Part shown: one piece after another, positions 19,611 to 27,123 of the stretch
Layout: every line of letters starts with the position of its first letter
Numbering within the stretch: position 1 is the stretch's first letter
DNA from: Leptothoe spongobia TAU-MAC 1115
GTDB taxonomy: Bacteria; Cyanobacteriota; Cyanobacteriia; Phormidesmidales; Phormidesmidaceae
DNA length: 64,000 nucleotides
Direction of reading: 5' to 3'
Assembly: GCF_018739885.1 (NCBI RefSeq)
Contig: NZ_JADOES010000003.1
Span: forward strand, 124,001 to 188,000
Position numbers and translations under genes: made by a program
The notes under the pieces: generated by a model
What the model saw: the letters and a program-made list of their open reading frames with translations, nothing else
Databases searched by the model: none
Told to the model about the DNA's origin: nothing

Positions 19611-19997
19611 TTAATTTGAATGATTGCGCCTCGGTGGCCTTCCAGGCCCAGGTCGGCCACCGCTACGCCTGGGTCGGCCAGGGCCTCCACGACCACCACG
19701 GGACCGCGAACGATCCGAGCCATCACCTGAGTCTTGAGAGGATTCACCATAGACATCGAGATGCACCGCACAGCCATGCAGCGCTCCCGTTGCTTTCAAT
19801 ACCTTACGAATGGCTTGAATATTCCGACCACCACGCCCAAAAACTCGCCCCTTATCCTCACCATCAAAGGCAACTCGAATCCATAATCGCTGACCATTCG
19901 AGAGCGGTTCAAAATCCAAACGCAACGCCTCAGGAGACTCCAAAAACGGAGTTAGCAAAAATCGAACCAGAGCTTCAAAATCAGGCACATTCGTCAC
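19611..19997 (-). CDS. KH domain RNA-binding protein with RG/PG-rich tail (KhpA-like)
   Basis: 128 aa. An N-terminal KH domain (about 1-85) has the RNA-binding loop GRGGRNI at about 54-60, in a KhpA-like setting next to rpsP. The C-terminal 45 residues are low-complexity Arg/Gly/Pro/Ser (GGRGGPGRPRRSGG), like an RGG box, which would add non-specific RNA affinity. The KH part is conserved; the tail is longer than in typical KhpA (about 80 aa). It probably acts in RNA binding or ribosome-associated regulation. It is transcribed with rpsP, whose stop lies upstream by 125 bp. Confidence 0.85.
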   Translation of the reverse strand: MTNVPDFEALVRFLLTPFLESPEALRLDFEPLSNGQRLWIRVAFDGEDKGRVFGRGGRNIQAIRKVLKATGALHGCAVHLDVYGESSQDSGDGSDRSRSRGGRGGPGRPRRSGGRPGPGRPPRRNHSN

Positions 19998-20122
19998 CTT
20001 TAAAATCCAGCAGCAATCAATAATAGGAGAGATGCTACTTGAAAGAACTTAAATTAAGCAGACAAGCTGCCTAATCAAAGCCTCCCAGCGCAACAGACGA
20101 GATCAAAACTACGTCCCTTAAA

Positions 20123-20371
20123 CTAAGCCTTCAGCTGTTCATAAACATTAGCCTTTTGAAGGATATGCTGCACGGTTTTCGTAGGTTGCGCGCCTTCCTT
20201 GAGACGTTTCACAATAGCGGGCACATCTAAACGAGTCTCATCAGTCCGGGGGTTATAAAAACCTAACTCCTCTAGTGGGCGACCATCACGGCGATCTCGG
20301 CTATTCATAGCCACAATCCGATAGCTCACCTCACGCTTTTTGCCGTAACGTTTCAGTCGCAGTTTGATCAT
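20123..20371 (-). CDS. rpsP: 30S ribosomal protein S16
   Basis: An 82-aa small-subunit protein with the canonical start [20 protein letters not shown], then [14 protein letters not shown]. It binds 16S rRNA early in 30S assembly. The length is normal for cyanobacteria. It heads the minus-strand run rpsP, KH protein, phoH. Confidence 0.97.
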   Translation of the reverse strand: MIKLRLKRYGKKREVSYRIVAMNSRDRRDGRPLEELGFYNPRTDETRLDVPAIVKRLKEGAQPTKTVQHILQKANVYEQLKA

Positions 20372-20523
20372 AATTTTTGTTGAAATGGTCTATCCAATGC
20401 TTTTCTACTGACATCACACCTAATATCATCCAGGACCCCAGCTAAAACTTTTCTAAGCATCGCCGACACCTGTGAAATAGGCAATCCATATCTAGAGCAA
20501 CTAATTCTATCACTCCTTAGAAG

Positions 20524-20564
20524 TATTAGCACTGGAGCATTGAATCAATGCTCCAGTGCTAATA
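20524..20564. repeat. Perfect inverted repeat, 20-bp arms
   Basis: 20524-20543 is the exact reverse complement of 20545-20564, with a single A between. It lies between rpsP and psbN. It has no T-run on either side, so it is not a standard terminator. Confidence 0.85.
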
Positions 20565-20644
20565 AACCGCAGTGAATGGCTACAAGGACTAGCGTCAAAA
20601 GTTGTCGTTGTGGCGACCTCAAATATTAAGTCGTTGCAACGCCA

Positions 20645-20776
20645 TTAATCTTCATGATCATCAAATGGATCAGCAAGCTGCTTGGAAGGTGGACCAAATG
20701 CTGTGTAAATAGCGAGACCGGTAAACGCTATGACAATAGCGCCGACTGAAATAATAAGAACTGTTGCAGAATCCAT
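20645..20776 (-). CDS. psbN: Photosystem II assembly protein PsbN
   Basis: A 43-aa single-pass membrane protein: MDSATVLIISVGAIVI helix, then the conserved YTAFGPPSKQLADPF and an acidic end HED. It is needed for early photosystem II assembly or repair rather than being a stable subunit. The divergent arrangement with psbH is the standard cyanobacterial and plastid layout. Length and motifs match the family exactly. Confidence 0.95.
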   Translation of the reverse strand: MDSATVLIISVGAIVIAFTGLAIYTAFGPPSKQLADPFDDHED

Positions 20777-20852
20777 AGGATCTTTTCAGGCTTAGAGGAT
20801 GTAAAATCTATGATATTACAGATTATAAAGTGACCTTAAGGTACATACGCCC

Positions 20853-21056
20853 ATGGCACAGCAAACTCGGTTGGGAAACCTGCTTAAACCTCTGAACTCT
20901 GAATACGGTAAAGTTACCCCTGGCTGGGGTACTACTCCACTAATGGGAGTATTCATGGCACTTTTCCTTGTTTTTCTACTGATCATTCTCCAGCTTTACA
21001 ACAGCTCTATTCAAATCCAGGGAGTTGATGTTAATTGGCGCGGCCTGAGTTTCTAG
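20853..21056 (+). CDS. psbH: Photosystem II reaction centre protein H
   Basis: A 67-aa thylakoid protein with one membrane helix (about 29-47, [21 protein letters not shown]). The N-terminus [21 protein letters not shown] and the end VNWRGLSF are both conserved. It stabilises bicarbonate and QB-side function near CP47. The long N-terminal phosphorylation region of plant PsbH is absent, as in all cyanobacteria. It is divergent from psbN and followed by a hairpin, then tatA. Confidence 0.97.
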   Translation: MAQQTRLGNLLKPLNSEYGKVTPGWGTTPLMGVFMALFLVFLLIILQLYNSSIQIQGVDVNWRGLSF

Positions 21057-21136
21057 GCAATTACTTATCAACATAATGAGTTGCTATCCAGTGAAGATAG
21101 CTAGCTCAACCCGTTGTGAACTTGACAACTAACTGG

Positions 21137-21176
21137 AGGGGATGGACACCTAGTTCATCCCCTTTGCTAGTTATTT
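21137..21176 (+). terminator. Terminator-like hairpin after psbH
   Basis: GGGGATG (21138-21144) pairs with CATCCCC (21156-21162). Partly complementary flanks and a T-rich downstream stretch follow. Confidence 0.55.
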
Positions 21177-21242
21177 AACTATGGCCTAGTATGCAAGTTC
21201 TTTAAGATATCGATAGCTAACATCCATGGGAGATTTACCGGT

Positions 21243-21557
21243 ATGAATATTTTTGGCATTGGTCTGCCAGAGATGGCCCTGATTATGATGGTGGCTTTAC
21301 TGGTATTTGGCCCCAAGAAGTTACCTGAAATTGGTCGTAGCCTTGGCAAAGCCATCAAGGGCTTTCAAGATGCCTCCAAGGAATTCGAAGACGAATTTAA
21401 GAAGGAAGCTGCCCGAATCGAAAAAACAGTGACAGAACCGATAAAAGCAACGTTAGAAACACCAGAACCTAAGGCTCTCAAGCCGGATGCTGAGGTTACT
21501 GATAAGAGCCAAACAGAAACTGAAACAGCTAGTGCGACTACAGAAGAAACATCGTAG
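21243..21557 (+). CDS. tatA: Twin-arginine translocase subunit TatA/TatE
   Basis: 104 aa. A single N-terminal membrane helix (about 6-22, LPEMALIMMVALLVFGP) with the conserved FGPKKLPE hinge is followed by an amphipathic helix (GRSLGKAIKGFQDASKEFEDEF) and a long acidic Thr/Glu-rich tail. It forms the pore of the Tat pathway, which exports folded proteins across thylakoid and plasma membranes. The order psbN/psbH-tatA-pth is common in cyanobacteria. Confidence 0.93.
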   Translation: MNIFGIGLPEMALIMMVALLVFGPKKLPEIGRSLGKAIKGFQDASKEFEDEFKKEAARIEKTVTEPIKATLETPEPKALKPDAEVTDKSQTETETASATTEETS

Positions 21558-21590
21558 TAACGTAACTAGCAAACTTGAAGCAGTAGACTT

Positions 21591-22217
21591 GTGATTACAG
21601 ACGCTGACTCTCCACAAACGCCAAAACTACTGGTTGGACTGGGTAATCCTGGACAAAAGTATGATCGAACGCGTCACAATATTGGCTTTGAAGTGATCGA
21701 TGCTCTTGCCAAAGCTTGGTCCATTCCAATGTCTAACAACAAACGATTCCAAGGCATTACTGGGGAAAGTCGTACAGCAGCCGGTAATCGTTTAATCTTG
21801 CTCAAGCCTACGACCTACATGAATCGTTCTGGGCAATCAATACGCGCCATTGTTGATTGGTATAAATTATCGCCAAGTGATGTACTCGTCATTTATGACG
21901 ATATGGACCTGCCCATTGGCAAATTGCGCCTGCGGCTATCAGGTTCAGCTGGTGGACATAATGGAATGAAATCGATCATTTCTCACTTGGGGACTCAGAT
22001 TTTCCCTCGTTTGAGATTGGGGATTAGTCGGTCAGACAATCCAGAAACTCAATCGAATCGAACCGTTGTAAACCATGTCCTTGGCAAATTTGCGCCAGAT
22101 GAACGTAAAGTCATTGATGCTGCTATCCAGCTTGCAGAAGAAGCTGTGGAGTTTAGCCTGAGCAAAGGCATAGAGAGGGCCATGAGTCTTTACAATGGGC
22201 GAGAAGCTGCAGCATAG
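21591..22217 (+). CDS. pth: Peptidyl-tRNA hydrolase
   Basis: Releases peptides from peptidyl-tRNA after abortive translation. It has 208 aa including a 10-residue N-terminal extension. Motifs: VGLGNPGQKYDRTRHNIGF with the catalytic His, KPTTYMNRSG, DDMDLPIGKLRLRLSGSAGGHNG. A GTG at 21591 is the start that fits; the conserved core begins at about residue 12. It lies 33 bp after tatA, so the two are probably co-transcribed. Confidence 0.96.
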   Translation: MITDADSPQTPKLLVGLGNPGQKYDRTRHNIGFEVIDALAKAWSIPMSNNKRFQGITGESRTAAGNRLILLKPTTYMNRSGQSIRAIVDWYKLSPSDVLVIYDDMDLPIGKLRLRLSGSAGGHNGMKSIISHLGTQIFPRLRLGISRSDNPETQSNRTVVNHVLGKFAPDERKVIDAAIQLAEEAVEFSLSKGIERAMSLYNGREAAA

Positions 22218-22377
22218 ATTTTTCACTACAAAGTTCATCTGTAGCTAACAATAATTTTCAAACTATCCACATCCAGTCATCCATCTAGTTTGACCTATGC
22301 CTAACCAAGTGATGTATCTAGATGTAGGTTTCTTCAAACATAAGATTACAAGTACTATTGTATTGCTGTGATGAGTC

Positions 22378-23034
22378 GTGGCTAAGGTAAAAGAAAAACA
22401 GGTCGCCCCGAAGGTATTAGTTATTCTTAACGGTAAGGGTGGAGTAGGAAAAACAACCACTGCCGTTAATTTGGCTGCAATTTTTGCAGAAGATCGGCGA
22501 GTTTTACTACTAGATAGCGATATCCAGAGGTCTGCCACCTGGTGGCTGGAACGAATACATCAAGCCTTTGACTTTTCCCATGAGACAGATATCACAATGT
22601 TGAAGCGGCTCAAAGCCCTTGAAGATTACGAGCTTATTGTGGTTGATACCCCCCCAGCGCTACACTCTAAGTCCTTAGGGGCTGTGTTAACAGTGGCAGA
22701 CTATTTGCTACTACCTACCCCCCCAGCTCCGATGGATGTCACGGCTTTAATCACCACCGTCAAAACCATCGTTCAACCCTCTGGGGTTTTTCATCGGGTA
22801 TTGCTGACAAAGGTTGATTCCCGTAGTTTAAAAGAAGCGCAAGAAGCTCAAACCATGCTGGAGAAGTTGGATATTTCGGCTTTTCAAACGTACATACGAA
22901 ACTACAAGGCCCACGAAAGAGCTGCCATGGAAGGTTGCGCTATCAGTCAATGGAAGGGGCCCAACGCTCAAGAAGCGCAGGCCGACTATTACAGAGTTGC
23001 CGCTGAAGTCCTAAGGGACTGGAAAAGACTATGA
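22378..23034 (+). CDS. ParA-family ATPase, candidate McdA
   Basis: 218 aa with a deviant Walker A including the signature lysine (KGGVGKTTTAVN, about 20-31), the switch I-like DSDIQRSATWW and Walker B IVVDTPP. ParA-type ATPases form ATP dimers on the nucleoid and position cargo. This is not next to a parB or an origin. It overlaps by 4 nt a gene for a coiled-coil protein with a C-terminal Trp, the hallmark layout of the carboxysome-positioning pair McdA-McdB (type 2, with signature Lys). That role is inference; plasmid-type or other cargo partition remains possible. The start is GTG at 22378. An ATG at 22371 is out of frame and stops at once. Confidence 0.8.
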   Translation: MAKVKEKQVAPKVLVILNGKGGVGKTTTAVNLAAIFAEDRRVLLLDSDIQRSATWWLERIHQAFDFSHETDITMLKRLKALEDYELIVVDTPPALHSKSLGAVLTVADYLLLPTPPAPMDVTALITTVKTIVQPSGVFHRVLLTKVDSRSLKEAQEAQTMLEKLDISAFQTYIRNYKAHERAAMEGCAISQWKGPNAQEAQADYYRVAAEVLRDWKRL

Positions 23035-23672
23035 CTAAAAAACGCATCGCCGACCTACTCAAAGAAGAAGTCGAGAAAACCAACGAAACCGAGCAAACTC
23101 CAGCAAAAATCGCATCACAGACTCAGTCAGACTCTGAGTCGCCTAGCGCCACTGAGCAGAAATCCACTGAAACAGCCCGAACAAAAAAGCGCACTAGTAA
23201 AACCGTTGCTACTACTGCTACAGCTAAAAAAGCGGCGGTAAATAGCAGTACTAAAGCCCTCGAGAAAAAGTTGGCAGAATTAGAAACCGCTCTCAAAAAA
23301 GCTCAAACACAAATTACTGGACTGCAGGAAGATATAGAAACTCATCAAACCAGAATCTTTGAACTTAAAGATGAGTTATCCGCATCGCAAAAAGCTACCG
23401 CCGATAAGGTAGAAGAGTTAACTAAAGCTACAGCAGAACTAGAAACTGCCAAAGACACCATCCGTAAAATCACAGCAGCCCAAGCGGAAGCAGCAGAAAA
23501 GACAGAAGAGCCCAAGCAGCAAGTAATCCATGGTGCAGATCTAGCAACAAATCGTAATACGCTCAGTCTACGTAACCGCCCCAGAAGCTATAAAACCATT
23601 CCTGAATATGCCATTCAACGCGGTGAGCACAATAGCATGCTGTCTGACGATGATATTGGTTGGGTTGATTAG
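23031..23672 (+). CDS. Coiled-coil partner of the ParA ATPase, candidate McdB
   Basis: 213 aa. The charged N-terminus KKRIADLLKEEVEK is followed by a disordered Lys/Thr/Ser/Glu/Ala stretch (about 20-75) and a predicted coiled coil (about 78-155, LEKKLAELETALKKAQ...). The C-terminal tail ends DDDIGWVD, with a Trp two residues from the end. Known McdB proteins share a charged N-terminal motif, low hydrophobicity, a coiled coil and a near-C-terminal invariant Trp, so this fits. ATGA overlap with the ParA gene implies translational coupling. The identification is inference from architecture and context, not from residue-level similarity I can verify. Confidence 0.65.
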   Translation: MTKKRIADLLKEEVEKTNETEQTPAKIASQTQSDSESPSATEQKSTETARTKKRTSKTVATTATAKKAAVNSSTKALEKKLAELETALKKAQTQITGLQEDIETHQTRIFELKDELSASQKATADKVEELTKATAELETAKDTIRKITAAQAEAAEKTEEPKQQVIHGADLATNRNTLSLRNRPRSYKTIPEYAIQRGEHNSMLSDDDIGWVD

Positions 23673-23751
23673 GAACACCAATACTATTGATGTCTCTTAC
23701 AGTTTTATGCGGCCAAACCTAAAAAGTATATTTGTCTGTACTGGGTTGAGC

Positions 23752-23824
23752 TAAACCACGTCCAACTTGAAACCTGTAGTTTCTCCCACGGTAAAACGAC
23801 CGTCCTGGACGTGGACAAGGTTTA
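23752..23824. repeat. 73-bp structured repeat, copy 1
   Basis: Begins TAAACCACGTCCA and ends with its complement TGGACGTGG...GGTTTA, with an internal hairpin ACGGT-aaaacg-ACCGT. A second copy of the same length lies in the opposite orientation at 57096-57168, differing at only a few positions. It lies between the McdB-like gene and the formaldehyde dehydrogenase. Confidence 0.85.
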
Positions 23825-23947
23825 ATACATAGGCCCTGCTATCCATCAACTCATATATTCTCATGGCGTTTCTTTACAGTTGAATAACGAGTTGACTTCC
23901 AGTCATCTATATCCATTAATCTGACAGAAATTTTGAGAGGTATAGTG

Positions 23948-25060
23948 ATGGACGTGAGAGCCGCTGTTGCACATCAGGCTGGGCAACCTCTAACGATAGA
24001 AAAGCTCACCCTAGATGGACCAAGGACAGGTGAGGTATTAGTCGAGATAAAAGCGACAGGCATATGTCATACAGACGCTTATACTCTCTCGGGGAAAGAT
24101 CCAGAAGGCTTATTTCCAGCGGTTTTGGGGCATGAAGGGGCCGGAGTCGTTGTGGAAGTGGGAGCCGATGTCAAAAGCCTGCGGCCAGGTGATCATGTCA
24201 TCCCTCTATATGTGCCTGAATGTCGTGCTTGTGAGTATTGTTTAAGCGGCAAAACAAATCTATGTCAGTCTATTCGTAGCACCCAGGGACGTGGGCTGAT
24301 GCCGGATGGGACTAGTCGTTTTCGGTTAAATAACAAACCTATCTATCACTACATGGGTACGTCGACGTTCGCTAACTATACTGTCGTGCCTGAAATATCC
24401 CTAGCCAAGATTCGTGAAGACGCTCCCTTCGATAAGGTGTGCTATGTCGGCTGTGGCGTGACCACCGGCATCGGAGCAGTCATTAATACGGCGAAGGTAG
24501 AACCAGGTGCCAACGTCATTGTGTTTGGTCTAGGAGGCATTGGCCTGAATGTCATTCAGGGTTGCCGCTTAGTAGGAGCAGACATGATTGTGGGCGTCGA
24601 TATTAATCCTGGGAAAAAAGCCCTAGCAGAAAAATTTGGGATGACTCACTTTGTGAATCCTCAGGAAATTGGAGAAGAGCTCGTTCCTTATCTTGTGGAG
24701 TTAACTAAGGGAGGCGCTGACTATAGCTTTGAATGTATTGGCAATGTACAGGTAATGCGTCAAGCATTAGAATGCTGCCACAAGGGCTGGGGTGAAAGCA
24801 TTATTATTGGCGTAGCCGCATCAGGACAAGAAATTTCTACTCGTCCCTTTCAATTAGTTACAGGAAGAGTTTGGAAAGGCACTGCATTTGGTGGAGCGAA
24901 AGGGCGTACTGATGTTCCCAAAATTGTAGATTGGTATATGGATGGGAAAATCAATATTGATGACTTGATAACCCATACATTTTCCCTGGAAGACATCAAC
25001 GAAGCCTTTGACGTTATGCACGCAGGTAAGTCGATTCGTAGCGTAGTCACGTTTGATTAG
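23948..25060 (+). CDS. frmA: S-(hydroxymethyl)glutathione dehydrogenase / class III alcohol dehydrogenase
   Basis: A zinc alcohol dehydrogenase of 370 aa that oxidises the glutathione adduct of formaldehyde with NAD+. It may also reduce S-nitrosoglutathione. Catalytic zinc ligands are C40 ([10 protein letters not shown]), the His of VLGHEGAG and the Cys of [10 protein letters not shown]. The structural zinc loop is [15 protein letters not shown]. The Rossmann motif is GLGGIGLN. I start at the ATG at 23948, because GAGAGG sits 7 nt upstream and the family begins MxVRAAVA; the earlier TTG at 23933 adds five residues. No dedicated regulator is adjacent. It ends convergently with the zinc peptidase. 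Confidence 0.94.
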   Translation: MDVRAAVAHQAGQPLTIEKLTLDGPRTGEVLVEIKATGICHTDAYTLSGKDPEGLFPAVLGHEGAGVVVEVGADVKSLRPGDHVIPLYVPECRACEYCLSGKTNLCQSIRSTQGRGLMPDGTSRFRLNNKPIYHYMGTSTFANYTVVPEISLAKIREDAPFDKVCYVGCGVTTGIGAVINTAKVEPGANVIVFGLGGIGLNVIQGCRLVGADMIVGVDINPGKKALAEKFGMTHFVNPQEIGEELVPYLVELTKGGADYSFECIGNVQVMRQALECCHKGWGESIIIGVAASGQEISTRPFQLVTGRVWKGTAFGGAKGRTDVPKIVDWYMDGKINIDDLITHTFSLEDINEAFDVMHAGKSIRSVVTFD

Positions 25061-25075
25061 CGTAGCTGTATACAT

Positions 25076-25096
25076 CCCTTTAATAAATAAAGGGTG
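25076..25096. terminator. Small bidirectional hairpin
   Basis: CCCTTTA (25076-25082) and TAAAGGG (25088-25094) lie between two convergent genes. The stem is short, so it is only a candidate terminator. Confidence 0.35.
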
Positions 25097-25142
25097 AGCC
25101 CAATAAGATTGGCATGACCCAGAATATATACTTAGCCAGCGT

Positions 25143-25994
25143 CTAGATTTGATTAGTGGCAAACGTATTGCACTGTTCAATGTCACCAGTGGCTAACCCT
25201 TGCTTAAACCAACGCATACGTTGGGCAGAGCTACCATGGGTAAAGGATTCAGGCACCACAAAACCACGGGATTGTTCCTGAAGGCGGTCATCACCAATTT
25301 GACTAGCCGCATTCAGAGCTTCTTCAATATCACCACGCTCTAGGATATCGCGAGCTTTATCAGCACGGTTTGCCCACACGCCAGCAAAACAATCTGCCTG
25401 CAGTTCTAAACGTACCGAAAGCTGGTTAGCTTCGGCCTTGCTGGCACGGCTTTGCAGCTGTCGTACCTCATTGGATATACCCAAGATATTCTGCACATGG
25501 TGACCGACTTCATGAGCCACAACATATGCTTGGGCAAAATCGCCCGGTGCCTGATGGCGACTCTTTAGATCACGATAAAAACTCAGGTCTATGTAGACTT
25601 TTTGATCAGCTGGACAGTAAAAAGGCCCCATGGCAGATTGAGCTGCACCACAAGCAGACTGCACTGCACCAGAAAACAACACTAAAGTAGGCTCCTGGTA
25701 TTGCTGGCCAATTTCTTCTCGAAAAATCTGATGCCACGTATCCTCGGTATCAGCCAATACAACAGACGTAAAATCAGCGAGCTGATCCTCAGCAGGAGAT
25801 GTTTGACCTTGTTGGGTAGGAGCCTGAGATGTTGGAGCAACTACCTGGTCTAAAATAGGTCCCGGATCTCCAGTGATCAGAGTGACAACCACTGCCAGAA
25901 CTAAAGCACCTAAACCACCACCACCGACAACAAGGGAACTGTTGCCACCACGGCGGTCATCAATATTACTACTACGCCGCCCCGTTTTCTTCAT
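25143..25994 (-). CDS. Neutral zinc metallopeptidase (YpfJ/PF04228 type)
   Basis: 283 aa. One N-terminal membrane segment (about 23-42, [19 protein letters not shown]) is followed by a Pro/Gln-rich linker and a catalytic domain with the zinc motif HEVGHH (about 162-167) in [25 protein letters not shown] supplies the downstream acidic ligand. The domain also contains the [16 protein letters not shown] segment typical of this family. It is probably membrane-anchored and periplasmic. The physiological substrate is unknown in the family. It is convergent with frmA and downstream of the lipase-like gene. Confidence 0.88.
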   Translation of the reverse strand: MKKTGRRSSNIDDRRGGNSSLVVGGGGLGALVLAVVVTLITGDPGPILDQVVAPTSQAPTQQGQTSPAEDQLADFTSVVLADTEDTWHQIFREEIGQQYQEPTLVLFSGAVQSACGAAQSAMGPFYCPADQKVYIDLSFYRDLKSRHQAPGDFAQAYVVAHEVGHHVQNILGISNEVRQLQSRASKAEANQLSVRLELQADCFAGVWANRADKARDILERGDIEEALNAASQIGDDRLQEQSRGFVVPESFTHGSSAQRMRWFKQGLATGDIEQCNTFATNQI

Positions 25995-26127
25995 AGCTGC
26001 CCCTTACTGATGTCGTCTCAGGTTAAATTGTAATAGCCGGATGATGAATACTCCGTACTTACCCGGAATATACCATTGCCGCCTATGGCAGTAATGCAAA
26101 CAAAGGAATCTCTTAGCATTCGGTAGC

Positions 26128-26892
26128 TTATTTTTGCTCGGAAGCGCGCTTCGTCAGGGCGGAAATATAGCGATCGATCCGATGATCTTGCAAGCTACCT
26201 GAAATAATCCGCCAGCTAGCCATAGACCCAAGCCTAATGCGCGTGTTGACATGTCGATACCTTTGCCAACGACGGGGCAAGCCGCTGACGACATCATTGC
26301 CATTGACAAACCGCCAGGAATTAAGGACACGGCGATTATAGGACTCTGCAAACGCCTTGTTACCCACACGCGGAGCCCCAAAGGTATAGACCTCAACTGA
26401 GATTTTTGGGGAAAAATTGTACTGCAAATCTACGGCACACAGTTTTGCCAAAGCTCCCCCCAAACTATGGCCCGTCATTACCCAGCGAGTCATTACGCTT
26501 TTCTGAACAACGGCATGGATTTCAGAACGAGCCGCAAGATAAGCCTTGGTAAAACCTGAGTGTATCTTGACACCAGATCTCGAAGCTTCATAAACATCTG
26601 GATAGTCTAGCTGCCTATCATCCAGAACCGCATCTGTTACGGCAGACCAGCGCGAAAAATCTAAATTAGTCAGCCAGTCTCGATCAGCATCACTGCCTCG
26701 AAAAACCACGTATCCACATTGAGTATCAGGATCTTCTAATAAAGCGACCTGTGTATCAGTGCGCTGGATATCAAACAGTTTTGGCGTAAGGCTAGGACGC
26801 ATACTGAAGCGAAGCTCATCCGTGAAGGCTCTGTAGACCTCGTTAGATAGATGGGCACAACGTAAAGCAATCTCGTAGTCTAGTTCCATCAA
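26128..26892 (-). CDS. Class 3 lipase family protein
   Basis: A 254-aa alpha/beta hydrolase of the fungal-type lipase 3 family. The nucleophile elbow GHSLGG is in the centre (MTGHSLGGALAKLCA, about residues 139-153). The catalytic Asp is expected in the NGNDVVSGLP segment, and a His near the end (RYRHVNTRI). It has no signal peptide, so it probably acts on membrane lipids or galactolipids inside the cell. The ATG at 26892 follows a short leader; MELDYEIALRCA is the likely conserved start one codon later. Confidence 0.87.
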   Translation of the reverse strand: MMELDYEIALRCAHLSNEVYRAFTDELRFSMRPSLTPKLFDIQRTDTQVALLEDPDTQCGYVVFRGSDADRDWLTNLDFSRWSAVTDAVLDDRQLDYPDVYEASRSGVKIHSGFTKAYLAARSEIHAVVQKSVMTRWVMTGHSLGGALAKLCAVDLQYNFSPKISVEVYTFGAPRVGNKAFAESYNRRVLNSWRFVNGNDVVSGLPRRWQRYRHVNTRIRLGSMASWRIISGSLQDHRIDRYISALTKRASEQK

Positions 26893-27123
26893 TTAAGTGC
26901 TTACCCCTATATCAGACCCTATGGGATAAGTGTGTCGTAGAGATCGGCTATCTCTACTAGTAAGTGATAAAAATTAAGCCTTAGCAGCAATATCCCAAAC
27001 CACTGACTTCAAAGTTAGCCACTCTGTATTCGCTAACTGCAACAGTGCGGATACATACCCCAGATTGTCTATTGCACCCTATAGTGCTCATCAATATGCT
27101 GACTTAGAGGGTGATTAGCTTGT

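Noticed and set aside
19604..20023. 139-aa plus-strand frame opposite the KH protein
   Set aside because: Antisense shadow created by the GC-rich RG/PG tail of the KH gene.
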